In this document: positions 11,922 through 22,460 of the stretch, one piece after another
Position numbering within the stretch: position 1 is the stretch's first letter
Layout of the letters: every line of letters begins with the position of its first letter
Source of the DNA: Diplosphaera chodatii
Lineage: Eukaryota; Chlorophyta; Trebouxiophyceae; Prasiolales; Stichococcaceae
NCBI GenBank assembly: GCA_032358165.1
Contig: JAALGY010000030.1
Coordinates: 868,001 to 932,000, forward strand
Direction of reading: 5' to 3'
Length of the DNA: 64,000 nucleotides
The notes under the pieces: generated by a model
Seen by the model: the letters and a program-made list of their open reading frames with translations, nothing else
The model's database searches: none
What the model was told of the DNA's origin: nothing
Program-made: the position numbers and the translations under genes

Positions 11922-13506
11922 TCATGATGCGCTTGCTTGCAAACCGAAAACATGTTATGCTACAGCCTCATCGCGCCGGTGAGGGGAGTCTCAGCATGTT
12001 TGCTGTGCAGGCTCGAGCCGCAGGCGCGCCTAGTTCGAACGAGTTAATCACCGCAAACATCACACTGAACGCCTGTCAAGCACCTTTGCTGCTGCTTTTA
12101 CATATTATAACCAACACTTCTCCATTTGCAAGCGACGTGCGTGAGTGCAGACTTCCCGAAGTACCACTGGCGGGAATGCACGCAGTGTCTGTCCTATCGA
12201 ACACTGGCATGAGGTGCAGCCCACGCGCGCACGTTGCCACCGAAGAGGCCTGACCTTTCGGTAAGGTATATCAGTTGCAACACCCTCATGTGGACACAAT
12301 CTATCCTCAAAAGACGGCGCTTTTGGGCGCTTGTTCGAATAGTGTCGGTCCCACCGCGAATCACTGCGCAACCTCGATAAGGGACTACGCCGCTTCTGCT
12401 GCCTCTAGAAAGCTAAGGGAAGAGCTAGGTTCAGTCTGTGTCGGACGCATCTGCTGTCAGAGGAGGCTTTCACGGAACGGACGCACCTGCACGGTTGGGA
12501 TGGTGCCGGCATCTGCCAGAAGGGCGCTCCAGCACGTCAGCACCGCAGCCGCTGCCGCCACAGGCAGAAAGCGATACATGACTCCAACGTATGCAGCACC
12601 CAAATACCCCCTTTGCCTGTGTTGCAGCTCGTGTTCATGATGACACTTTGCCGCCAATATTGATCACAACTGTACTGCACCCGTGCACATGCAAACTGGT
12701 GCCACGTCGCACGTCCAGCCAGGTCCAGCAAGCTCCACACTGGCATCAGCTACAGACTAAACGCTGCGCTAAACATCCGACATCAAAGCGCAGGTATCAG
12801 CGGGGCGGAGGAAGCTGGCAGGCGACCTGTATATATGTCTGATGATGCTTGTGTTCTTCAGCTTGCCAACGAACGCAGGGCACTTGTTCATCCATCCATG
12901 TTCACGAAAGAGGCAAAATGACATGCGATCTGGTGTGACTCATGATGAGTTTGCATCTGATAGCACCAGGTGCTCACAGCTGCCGTGCCACTGCTAGCAT
13001 GTCTTCCCAATGTCAAATCAAGTCATCAGTCACGTGCATAGCAACGACCTCCCCACAACCAGCGGAAATGCTCCCGATATGACGTGCAGCACCTCACACA
13101 AGGGCTGTTCGACACGGAGGGTGATTGGAAACTGATGCGCGCATGAGACCTGCACACCGTGCGCAGACATATTGTAGTAGTGGATGCGATGGCAGTTGGC
13201 AACCATTGCAAGTCCCCTGCTTGCTGACTACGTAGGGAATTGAGCGAGCATAGCGCGGTGGCCAGACGTTCCTCTGTGGCGACAGACCTGCATCCGTGCA
13301 TGATCACAAGCTATTGCATGCTACGTGCTTGCTCATAAGGCAATATTTGCACCCGAGTGCTAAACCCGTGAAACTATATATCCTCTGCCAGATGCGTCCA
13401 AGTACTGAAGTACACTCGTTCTGCTAGCAGCGTGCGTACATGAAGTTGATATCTCAAGGCTGTTCCTTGCTGCTCTGATGAGGAGCGAGAAGCACGACAT
13501 ATCATG
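11922..13506. other. Gene-poor stretch before the transposon region
   Basis: No open frame here shows a protein family or a consistent exon chain. A minus-strand ATG at 12579 opens a 41-codon frame with a hydrophobic Ala-rich start (MYRFLPVAAAAAVLTCW) that resembles a signal peptide; it stops at 12457 and I could not extend it by splicing. I see no transposon ends until about 13507. Confidence 0.35.
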
Positions 13507-13822
13507 CAGGTGGATGATGAGGCACATATGGTCTGGGGGTGTCCAGCCCCAGCAGATCAGAGGGTGCAGCATGCTGAGCTGCTTGAGGACAGCAACATCA
13601 CATCATCAGTGACGGACTTTTATGCAGCAGGATGCCGGGCAACTGGCAGCCTTTTTGCGGGGTTGTCATGATCAATGTGCAGAGTTGGAGGGGTGTGCAT
13701 CCAACCGGGATTGAGTGGAACCATTCTGTCAGCGGGGAGTGAACGGTTTTGTACACGACTCGTTGTGCATATTGGGTTTTTCCGCCAGAGCTTGTGGCTA
13801 GACCAAAATGGCCAACCACCAG
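13507..13822 (+). mobile_element. Degraded LINE 3'-end fragment
   Basis: It begins inside the end of ORF2 (VDDEAHMVWGCP) and runs through the stop and 3' UTR to the CCACCAG motif just before the usual tail. It has more substitutions and small indels against the other copies than they have among themselves (for example an extra CAT near 13604 and an extra T near 13620), so it is an older insertion. Confidence 0.8.
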
Positions 13823-14084
13823 TCCCGGTTGGATGCACATCCCTCCAACTCTGCACATTGATCATGACAAATCCGCAAAAAGGCTGCCAGTTGCCCGGCA
13901 TTTGACATTGATTACAGACTGGTGGTGACGTTTAATCAATGTCAAATGTCACCACCAGTCTGTAATCAATGTCAAATGTCACCACCAGTCTGTAATCAAT
14001 GTCAAATGCCGGGCAACTGGCAGCCTTTTTGCGGGTTTGTCATGATCAATGTGCACAGTTGGAGGGATGTGCATTCAACCGGGA
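13823..14084. repeat. Inverted repeat of LINE 3' ends, 107-bp arms, 48-bp spacer
   Basis: Arm 13823-13929 is the reverse complement of arm 13978-14084 with three mismatches that I can count. Each arm holds the end of ORF2 plus a variant tail (CAGTCTGTAATCAATGTCAA). The spacer contains further copies of a 30-bp piece of that tail starting at 13934 and 13964, with a third start at 13994. Transcribed RNA would form a long hairpin. Confidence 0.8.
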
Positions 14085-14440
14085 CTGAGTGGAACCATTC
14101 TGTCAGCGGGGAGTGAACAATTTCGTACACGACTCGTGGCGTTGTGCATGTTGCTCTGGGTTTTTCCGCCAGAGCTTGTGGCTAGGCCAAAATGGCCCAC
14201 CACCAGTATGTAATCAATGTCAAATGCCGGGCAACTGGCAGCCTTTTTGCGGATTTGTCATGATCAATGTGCAGAGTTGGAGGGATGTGCATCCAACCGG
14301 GATTGAGTGGAACCATTCTGTCAGCGGGGAGTGAACAATTCGTACACGACTCGCTGTGCATATTGCTCTGGGTTATTTCCGCCAGAGCCTGTGGCTAGGC
14401 CAAAATGGCCCACCGCCAGTATGTAATCAATGTCAATGCC
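14009..14440 (+). repeat. Tandem duplication (218 bp) of the LINE 3' end
   Basis: Two direct copies, 14009-14226 and 14227-about 14440, both start at the same ORF2 base (CCGGGCAACTGG) and run to the tail TATGTAATCAATGTCAA. The shared 5' breakpoint and the head-to-tail layout indicate one truncated copy that was duplicated, not two independent insertions. Confidence 0.75.
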
Positions 14441-14448
14441 ACCAGTAT

Positions 14449-14542
14449 GTAATTAATGTCAATGTCAATGTCGATGTCGATGTCGATGTCGATGTCGATG
14501 TCGATGTCGATGTCGATGTCGATGTCGATGTCGATGTCGATG
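14449..14542. repeat. Hexanucleotide microsatellite (GTCGAT)n grown from the LINE tail
   Basis: It starts as the LINE tail TGTCAATGTCAATG, then one A changes to G and the changed unit TGTCGA continues for about a dozen perfect copies to 14541. Confidence 0.9.
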
Positions 14543-15060
14543 GCAGGAGGTCCTCGGCAACTACCGTATGCATGTGAGACGGCCCGGCTTGCTAGCTTTG
14601 ATCGGCCAGCGTTTGCAGTGTTGAATACCTCAGCAAGTACAAATGCATAACACCGCATGTCGGCTTAGCAGCTGCACGACAGCACGAATTCGAATGCCAG
14701 GATACTCAGACCTGCTAGTTACTGAAGCCATCCTTGTATGTTGACGTGTTTTCTCGGACATATATAAGTCTGTTTCACCGATGTTGTTGCATTGCCGCAA
14801 CACCGCATGCACGTCACTTCATCAGCGCCAGACACGTAAAGTAGGTTGACGCAGATAGACACCTTGATCACACCGCCATCAATGTCATTGCACGAACACC
14901 GTTTCACAGGTGTTCATACCCGTCTGATGATTCTTTGATTCATGTTTGCTTCTCCAGGATGTTGAGCCGCTGCAAGAGCTCAAGAGCATATACATGACTA
15001 ATGAGCAGCAAGTGGAACATAATGTGAGACTGCAAGCATCGAGATGTATGATTATATGAC
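14543..15060. other. Non-repetitive spacer between LINE fragments
   Basis: This sequence does not match the LINE, SINE or AAAC-tailed element elsewhere in the window. No gene is apparent on either strand. Confidence 0.4.
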
Positions 15061-15352
15061 AGAGGGTGCAGCATTCGGAGCTGTTTGAGGACAGCAACAT
15101 CACATCAGTGGCGGACTTTATGCAGCAGGATGCCGGGCAACTGGCAGCCTTTTTGCGGGGTTGTCATGATCAATGTGCAGAGTTGGAGGGGTGTGCATCC
15201 AACCGGGATTGAGTGGAACCATTCTGTCAGCGGGGAGTGCACGGTTTCGTACACGACTCGTTGTGCATGTTGCTCTGGGTTTTTCCGCCAGAGCCTGTGG
15301 CTAGGCCAAAATGGCCCACCACCAGTATGTAACCAATGTCAATGTCAATGTC
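15061..15352 (+). mobile_element. 5'-truncated LINE 3'-end copy
   Basis: It starts at AGAGGGTGCAGCATTCGG in the last part of ORF2, keeps the ORF2 stop and 3' UTR, and ends in the hexamer tail (AATGTCAATGTCAATGTC). It is much closer to the intact copies than the 13.5-kb fragment, so it is younger. I could not define a target-site duplication. Confidence 0.8.
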
Positions 15353-15473
15353 TTACGATGGGAACCCATCGCTGGGAACCAGCAGACCCAACTTTCCGAC
15401 GTGGTCGGCAGGCGGTGGGGAGTCTGGATGGGTCGGCTGAGTGGGCGTCGGAGCAGTGGAGTGGAATGGATGG

Positions 15474-15543
15474 AAAGCGGTAAGGGAAGTTGCAAATAGC
15501 GATGGAAAAGAGAACCTTTGACCGGAAGGATGTTTGTGTATTG
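15474..15543 (-). mobile_element. SINE-like element, one half (split by the LINE at 15544)
   Basis: This is the AGCGGTAAGGGAAG ... GTTTGTGTATTG part of the SINE-like family whose fuller copies lie at 22494 and 40275. It ends exactly where the minus-strand LINE begins and continues at 20015, so the LINE landed inside it. The copy differs at several bases from the others and is older. Confidence 0.75.
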
Positions 15544-15682
15544 ACATTGACATTGACATTGATTACATACTGGTGGTGGGCCATTTTGGCCTAGCCACAG
15601 GCTCTGGCGGAAAAACCCAGAGCAACATGCACAACGAGTCGTGTACGAAACCGTTCACTCCCCGCTGACAGAATGGTTCCAC

Positions 15683-18600
15683 TCAATCCCGGTTGGATGC
15701 ACACCCCTCCAACTCTGCACATTGATCATGACAACCCCGCAAAAAGGCTGCCAGTTGCCCGGCATCCTGCTGCATAAAGTCCGCCACTGATGTGATGTTG
15801 CTGTCCTCAAACAGCTCCGAATGCTGCACCCTCTGATCTACTAGGGCTGGACACCCCCAGACCATATGCGCCTCATCATCCACCACGCCGCAGTTACACC
15901 GCTGACACAGCCGCTCTGCCCGCGGCAGCCGCTGCCACCTCCCTGTTTCCACCCCCAGCATGTGACTGCCCATGCGAAACTGTGCTAACCGCCGACGACC
16001 GGTCTTGGAGGCGACTGCCTGCAAGTAGCCGGCCATCTGGTAGTTGTCACTGTTCACAGGGCCCCTGACTCCCAGCCACTCACGCACTTTGCGCAAGTCG
16101 CTGCCATTCACAGCATCGAAGGTGCGGCGCTGCAGGTGTGCAGTGACAACAGATGTGTCAATGCGCTGCGGCACGCCGTCAACGATGGGTGACATGAAGT
16201 GCAGGAACGAACACACCTGGGCAGCCCAGCATGCTGAGCTGCTGGTGCTGCGCCCCGGCCGTGTGGCCAGAGCACAGTTCTCCAGGAATGCCTGCTTGGT
16301 GAGGCGGGTGTCCGGGATTGCGACCAGCCGGTTCCAGAACCGGCAGATGGCCAGCGTTGCCGTGTGCGCCACTGGGAACCGCCCAAGCTCCCCCAACACC
16401 GCCACGTTGGGAGTGCCTGTGCGCACGCCAAGAACAGACCGAAGGAACTTCCGATGGACAAGCTCACAAGTATCCATGCCAGTACCACATAACGCCCCAG
16501 GTCCCCATGTTTCGACACCATATAGCATAACAGGACGTACTAGTGCATCAAACAAATGCAGCTGCAATGCTGGGTCATGCAGGCTCAGGTCGTGGCAACG
16601 ATGCTGCAATGCAAGTGCGGCGCGCTGGGCGGAGGCCGCTCTGCCGATGCTAGCGGCAGCAAAAGAACTACGAGTAGAGATATCAACCCCCAGATAGGTA
16701 AACGAGTCCAGCACTTCGATGGGAGCATGCATGTAGGTGAGAACCGGTGGTGCAGCAGCCTGGGCTGCATACACCACGACCTTTGTCTTCTTCACGTTGA
16801 CGGTGAGGCGCCAGCGCTTGCAGTACGACTCCAGCAGGTCGAGCTGCGCCTGCAGGCCGCGTACGGACGTGGACACCAGGTCCAGGTCATCTGCATAGAA
16901 GAGGGCAGGTGCCTGCACACCACACAGGGTGGGCAGGTCCAGGTCCCCGCCGGCGGCCTCCAGTTCCGCTTGGAAATCGTCAATGTAGATCCCGAAAAGG
17001 GTTGGAGATAGTGGACATCCCTGCTTAACGCCCAAAGTGCTCTGGAATGTATCGGACATTCCCCCCTCAAACTGCAATGCCATTGGCACATCAGCATACA
17101 GTGCCTGAACCCCCCTCAGAAACTCCCCATGCACCCCAATCCGCTGCAGCTTCTCCCAAAGCAAATCACGAGGTACAGTATCGTATGCCTTCTTGAAATC
17201 GACAAAGCAAGAGTACAGAGGCTGCTTATCTGCCTTGGCCTTCTCGATGAGGGTGCGAACGACGAAGGTTTGATCGGTGGTGCGGTGGTCCTTGCGGAAG
17301 CCCGCCTGTCCGCGTGCGCGCAGCTGGTGCTGCTCGGTCCACCTCATAAGCTTTTCGTTAAGCATGCAAGCATATAGTTTTGCCAGCAGAGACCCAACAG
17401 CAATGCCACGGTAATTACCCGGATCAGATGTGTCGCCCCCCTTATGAATTGGCGTGATGCCGCACAATGCCCAGCTCCTTGGCAACGCTGCAACTCGTTG
17501 ACACGAGTTAAAAATACATGCAAGACAGGGTGCAAGCTGCGCCGCTGCAACAGATAAAGCATCCAATTTGAGCAATCCCACCGTCGCTTTGCCTCCGCGC
17601 AGGGCTCCTATAGCCTCTTGCACGGCGCCGGCTGTGAAGGGCGAGTTGAGCTCGCTCCCGTCGGCAAAAGGTGGCGCAGCCCCACTACCCGAGGTACCTG
17701 CAGTGCTTGATGGAAGTGTGGGGGCATCCAGTAGTTTACGGAAGGACTCGAGCATCACATCATCTGCTATGGGACAGGACCGCTTCTTAGCAGGTTTGAA
17801 ACTTCTGCCAGAACTTCTTGGAGTCGGTAGAGCGAGCCATTTCAGTGAGAGAAAGAGCCTGACTGCGGGTCCACTGGCGCTGTGTGCGGCGTAGCAGGTG
17901 CTGGTACTGCTGGCGCAGTGCGCGAGCAGCAGCTGACTGCGGGTCGCGACGCGCGGCTTGCCGCGCTGCGCGGCGCCCGCGGGCCAGTTCAGCGTCCCAC
18001 CAGCGGGGCACAGCGTTGCGGTCACGCCCCCGCCCCTTGGCGGCCGGCGCTGTTGCAGCCACCTCAGCCTGCGTGGTCTCGATAAACTGGTCGAACTGCA
18101 AGCCCACAGCATGCATGTCATCAGGTACCTGGGCGGCGTCAGCTGCCGTTGCGATGTCGACCAGTTGGGCTGCTGCATCAAGCTGCTGCAGGCGCTGCTG
18201 CCACACTCCCAGCTGCGCTGCGCTGAGGCGCAGGGGCTGCTGGGTTGTGGGCTGCTGCGGTTGCTGCTGCTGATGGCGGCGGCGCTGGCGACGTGGGAGC
18301 GGCTGCTGGGCGGCGGTGGTCCTCTTGATGAGCAAGTGCAGGGCTGCGTGGTCCGACTCGGGAGCAGGGAGTACTGTTAGGGATTGAATCAGCGGGAATG
18401 CATCAGCACTTGCAAGCACATAGTCGATCAGGCTGCTGCCCACCTGACTGTGGCTGACAAAAGTGACTTGTCCCCCCTCATCTCCTGGGACACGACCGTT
18501 AGCAATCCTGAGGGATGTCTCAACACACATGTCAAGCAGAGCCCTGCCCCACTTGTTGGGCCGCTCCCTGCTGTCGCGGCTGTGCCGCTGTGACTGCACA

Positions 18601-19142
18601 GGAGGGGCAGTGGAGGGCAGGAACTCTTCTGTGACAGGGTGATCGACAGATCCCGGAAAGTCCGGGCAGGTGCTGGTGCGTGCGTTCAGGTCTCCAACAA
18701 CAAACACATGCCCCATGCGGCAGGTGGCGCTCACCTCCTCACGTAACGCCTCCCAGACCGCAGGGCCTTTGCCATCAAATGATGGGCTGCCCTCTGGTGG
18801 AATGTAACATGCGAACATGTACGCATCCTCCTCCTGGCCAATGGCTTTGTCAAACCTCAAAACAGCGTAGCAGTTCTGGGGTCCAGTCGATAAGTGTGTT
18901 ACCATTGGTGCCAGCTTGTCGGCGACGTAGACAGCGATGCCGCCACGTGCGCCGCCACGCTGCTGACGCCGGCTGCGCGGCAGGTGCAGGACGGACGTGA
19001 AGCCGTCCAGCTCCGGCGCATCGCTCCCCTCACGCGCCCACGTCTCGCTGAATGCCAGTACATCGAAGTCAGCCGCCTTGATGACCTGCGAAAGAGCAGA
19101 TGCATCTCTGGACAGCCAGCCCTGGACGTTCAGGCTCAGCAC
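15683..19142 (-). pseudogene. LINE ORF2 (endonuclease-reverse transcriptase), single-base frameshift
   Basis: The N-terminal frame (start 19142) holds the EEP/APE endonuclease: LSLNVQG, FSETW, ARGGIAVYV, VVGDLNARTS and SDHAALHLL. It runs into an early stop after KKFWQKF. The C-terminal frame continues the same protein with the reverse transcriptase: DFKKAYD, GVKQGCPLSP, FYADDLDL. It ends with the knuckle CQRCNCG...HMVWGC and a stop at 15683. Compared with the intact copy, one extra A at about 17800 breaks the frame between the endonuclease and reverse transcriptase domains. Apart from that base it looks complete, so the loss is recent. Confidence 0.9.
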
Positions 19143-19199
19143 AGACAGGGCGCTGTTAGGGGACCGGATTGCGCCGGGCGCAGCCCGGCCCCAGCACCC

Positions 19200-20014
19200 C
19201 TAGCAGACATGGTTGGAGGTGGGTTTGGGTGTGGCTGGCGCCTTTGCTGGAGAGGGTTGTGTGCCCTCAGCCAGTGTGGGGCCACCAGGTGATGTGTGAG
19301 AAGTGGGCTCAACAGGCAGCACAGCAAAGCGTGATGCAATGCCAAGGGGAGCAGCAGCAGGGTGAGGGCCAAGAGCGCTTGGCCGCCGCTGCCGGCGCGG
19401 CGCGAGGTGCTGCTGTGCAAATTGCACAGCATCCGCGGCTGCGCGGCGTGCATTCGCCACTGGAGCTGCATCTTGGGCTGCCTGGTGTTGACTCCTGCGC
19501 AGCTGTGCCGCTGCGTCACGACGCTGCGGTGCCACGCTCTCAAAGATAGACACTCCGCAAGTGCGGGGAAGGCGCGCTTTCGCGCTGCACATCCTGCGCA
19601 CAAACACAGCATCATCGATGCTGACAACAGCCAGGCCGGTCTTCTGCTTGCTGACACGCATGACAGTGACATGCTGTGCAGCATCTTGTAAGCAAAGCTT
19701 GCTGGTGCAGAAACCCTGTACTGCCGCTGCGGCAGCATCGCTGCTGCTGCCTGCTGCAAAATCCAGGCCGCTGAAAACCCACGTTGCTGACCCAGAGCTG
19801 CTGCTGCGCGCTGGAAGCCGCGGCTGCTGTTTTGGGTCAATGCTGGGCCGGCTGGTTGCTGCTGGCTGCTGTGGCAATGTTGCTGCTGGTGCCGTTGCTG
19901 GTGTTGCAGGCTGGCTGCTGGGAGCTGCTGGCGCGGTCGCTGCATGCTGCTCTGGGGCTGCATGCGTGGCCGGTGCCGTCTGCTGCTCCGGGCTGTTGTT
20001 GCTGTTGCTGTTGT
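19200..20014 (-). pseudogene. LINE ORF1, 5'-truncated
   Basis: It is in the same frame as the ORF1 at 62979: Gln/Ala-rich text, then ATWVFSGLDFAAGSSSDAA, SKLCLQDAAQHVTVMRVS, and a Pro/Thr-rich end (KAPATPKPTSNHVC). The start and coiled coil are missing because the element is truncated at 20014. ORF1 stops about 60 nt before the ORF2 start, as in the intact copy. Confidence 0.7.
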
Positions 20015-20188
20015 TGTATTGCGTTTTTCAACGACTTATATACACAAACAATGGAGGGCAGATTGCCGAGGCAACCACTTGCATAGGGTGGGGTGGGTTG
20101 GTCCCGCACGGAACTAGACCCGAAACTTCCGCCACCGTCAGGGATCGAACCGAGTCCCTCACGATGTCCAATGAATGGGGTGCATGGG
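20015..20188 (-). mobile_element. SINE-like element, other half
   Basis: It continues the element broken at 15543, from TATTGCGTTTTTCAACGAC through TTATATACACAAAC to GATGTCCAATG. The B-box-like site (minus strand GGTTCGATCC, at about 20136) is kept. Confidence 0.75.
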
Positions 20189-20189
20189 G

Positions 20190-21440
20190 AGTGGGGTGCT
20201 GCCGTCATCGACAGTGGTGCTGGCGGGGAGGTGCGTGTGATCCAGTCTGGGTGGTCGATGTGGTCCCGCTGAGCCGTGCGGTGCTGCTGGGCGTCGGTGA
20301 TGACGGCATGCTCGGCGGCCTCAACGCGGGCGTAGCCTGGGGCGAACCAGCGGGGGATGGCTGTGGGCTGTGTGGTGGCCAGGGTGATGCGGCCTTGCTG
20401 CAACAGCTCCGACTCTCAGGAGGTGTGCCGTGCCAAGGGACACCTCGTACTCCATGAGGTTGCGGTCTTCCTCGCCGTAGCCGTAGATGTCGGGGACGAT
20501 GGTGAGGTCGGCGAGCTCGGCAAGGAAGTAGGGGCGGTCCATCATCTTGCGGGCGGGCACGTCACCGTCACCTCCGCTGGCCGAGGGCGCTGTGCCAGCG
20601 GCCGCGCGGCGTGTGGGAGGTGACCACATGACGAGATGGCAGGGCCTCCAGGGGGGCTGGGCGTCGAGGAGGGAGTCAGCGTCGGCGTGCGTAGCGAGGC
20701 TGTGGTCGAGGCGCACTTGGTAAAGTGGACCACCGCCTTGGCGGCGCACAAAGCGGTGGTGAGAGTCAACCTCCCACTGCTCCGAGACATCGACAGATGG
20801 AGGAGGCCGTGTGCCTGGGGCATCAGGCGGGTGCGGGGGCGGCGGGCGGTATTGCGGGGCCCAGACACCAGCCGCACGCAGGCACACTTCCCACGCTGGG
20901 GGTCGTGGTGGCTGTGGTGCACGGTGTGGGACAAGGGCCAAGGCAGAGGTGGAGGGCGCGACGTCTGGCTGTCGAGGTGGGGTGGTGGCAGAGGTGGGGG
21001 TGGTGGAAGCACATGGCCCTGTGAGGAGCCCGCGCGGGGCGGACTGCGGGCGCACCTTCACCTTCACCATCAGTCCCATCCTGGACCCCCACCGCCGCTC
21101 ACCTTCACCTACACCTTCAAACCTTGCCAGCCAGCACCAGCCTTCACCTTCGCCTTCACTTTCAGTCCCATCCGGGACTCCCATCTCCGCTACTCGTCCC
21201 AGCCCGGACTCCAACCACCGCGTACCTTCAAGACCAAGAACAAGACCAAGAACGAGACCAAGACCGACACCTTAGTAGCATGACACCTAGCAGCGGTCAC
21301 CCGCGGACCCCGCGTGGCTGGAGGCGTCCACCTCAGAAGACCCTGGAGCCCGGTGTTGTGCATGGCGGACAGCTTGCGGCGTCAGCCGCCGGCCCTCTGT
21401 TGTTTGCCAGCGCCAGCCCTCTGTCATCTCGGGTTATCTC
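20190..21440. mobile_element. Upstream part of the AAAC-tailed retroposon family (longest copy, 3'-truncated)
   Basis: From about 21050 to 21427 it matches the 1-kb element seen four times later (31076, 41724, 52140, 56448): the 92-bp minisatellite (CAGTCCCATCC at about 21070 and 21162), the AAGACCAAGAACAAGACC run, the CACCTAGCAGCGGTCACCC segment, and CCAGCGCCAGCCCTCTGTCAT. It then breaks into LINE sequence at about 21440. The 20190-21050 part has no other copy here and may be the 5' region of the element or a neighbouring unique sequence. Confidence 0.55.
20321..21214 (-). CDS. Hypothetical ORF, 297 aa, antisense to the retroposon
   Basis: It is unrecognised. The middle looks protein-like: EQWEVDSHHRFVRRQGGG, PLYQVRLDHSLATHADAD, RPYFLAELADLTIVPDIYG. 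The N-terminal third is translated from the 92-bp minisatellite and is Pro- and Gly-rich, so the start is doubtful. It could be a broken transposon protein or a chance open frame in GC-rich DNA; no motif decides. Confidence 0.22.
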   Translation of the reverse strand: MESGLGRVAEMGVPDGTESEGEGEGWCWLARFEGVGEGERRWGSRMGLMVKVKVRPQSAPRGLLTGPCASTTPTSATTPPRQPDVAPSTSALALVPHRAPQPPRPPAWEVCLRAAGVWAPQYRPPPPHPPDAPGTRPPPSVDVSEQWEVDSHHRFVRRQGGGPLYQVRLDHSLATHADADSLLDAQPPWRPCHLVMWSPPTRRAAAGTAPSASGGDGDVPARKMMDRPYFLAELADLTIVPDIYGYGEEDRNLMEYEVSLGTAHLLRVGAVAARPHHPGHHTAHSHPPLVRPRLRPR

Positions 21441-22460
21441 GGTAATTACCCGGATCGGATGTGTCGCCCCCCTTATGAATCGGCGTGATGCCGCACAATG
21501 CCCAGCTCCTTGGCAACGCTGCAACTCGTTGACACGAGTTAAAAATACATGCAAGACAGGGTGCAAGCTGCGCCGCTGCAACAGATAAAGCATCCAATTT
21601 GAGCAACCCCACCGTCGCTTTGCCTCCGTGCAGGGCTCCTATAGCCTCTTGCACGGCGCCGGCTGTGAAGGGCGAATTGAGCTCGCTCCCGTCGGCAAAA
21701 GGTGGCGCAGCACCACTACCCGAGGTACCTGCAGTGCTTGATGGAAGTGTGGGGGCATCCAGTAGTTTACGGAAGGACTCGAGCATCACATCATCTGCTA
21801 TGGGACAAGACCGCTTCTTAGCAGGTTTGAACTTCTGCCAGAACTTTTTGGAGTTGGTAGAGCGAGCCATTTCAGTGAGAGAAAGAGCCTGACTGCGGGT
21901 CCACTGGCGCTGTGTGCGGCGTAGCAGGTGCTGGTACTGCTGGCGCAGTGCGCGAGCAGCAGCTGACTGCGGGTCGCGACGCGCGGCTTGCCGCGCTGCG
22001 CGGCGCCCGCGGGCCAGTTCAGCGTCCCACCAGCGGGGCACAGCGTTGCGGTCACGCCCCCGCCCCTTGGCGGCCGGCGCTGTTGCAGCCACCTCAGCCT
22101 GCGTGGTCTCGATAAACTGGTCGAACTGCATGCCCACAGCATGCATGTCATCAGGTACCTGGGCAGCGTCAGCTGCCGCTGCGATGTCGACCAGTTGGGC
22201 TGCTGCATCAGGCTGCTGCAGGCGCACAAGTATCCATGCCAGTACCACATAACGCCCCAGGTCCCCATGTTTCAACACCGTATAGCATAACAGGACGCAC
22301 TAGTGCATCAAACAAATGCAGCTGCAATGCTGGGTCATGCAGGCTCAGGTCATGGCAACGATGCTGCAATGCAAGTGCGGCGCGCTGGGCGGAGGCCGCT
22401 CTGCCGACGCTAGCGGCAGCAAAAGAACTACGAGTAGAGATATCAACCCCCAGGTAGGTA
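21441..22460 (-). mobile_element. Rearranged LINE fragments joined out of order
   Basis: 21441-22225 matches the ORF2 middle (from GGTAATTACCCGG, the reverse-transcriptase start, back to the TTQAEVAATAP linker). At 22225/22226 (GCAGGCG|CACAAGTATCC) it jumps to the 3'-proximal part of ORF2 and runs to CCCAGGTAGGTA at 22460, where a LINE tail follows. In copy A these pieces lie in the opposite order, so this is a recombination product. Confidence 0.75.

Larger units (their letters stand above)
15544..20014 (-). mobile_element. LINE copy A, about 4.5 kb, slightly 5'-truncated
   Basis: The 3' tail (three TGTCAA-type hexamers) lies at 15544 and the 5' end at 20014, within ORF1. The flanks share the 7-bp duplication TGTATTG (15537-15543 and 20015-20021), as expected for target-primed reverse transcription. 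It carries ORF2 with one frameshift and most of ORF1. Confidence 0.9.

Noticed and set aside
12457..12579. Small secreted peptide gene on the minus strand
   Set aside because: The 41-codon frame begins like a signal peptide but stops without a mature part, and no splice continuation was found.
13934..14010. Regular 30-bp repeats resembling a CRISPR array
   Set aside because: There are only two and a half units, directly adjacent without spacers, and the unit is a piece of the LINE tail in a eukaryotic locus.
14395..14658. Open frames of repeated Met-Ser, Asp-Val or Ile-Asp
   Set aside because: They are translations of the GTCGAT microsatellite; they start and end with the repeat and have no non-repeat protein signal.
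16044..16697. 217-aa open frame and others antisense to ORF2, seen in every LINE copy
   Set aside because: They are shadows of ORF2: same coordinates relative to it in each copy, no family motif, and GC-rich codon bias on the sense strand explains the openness.
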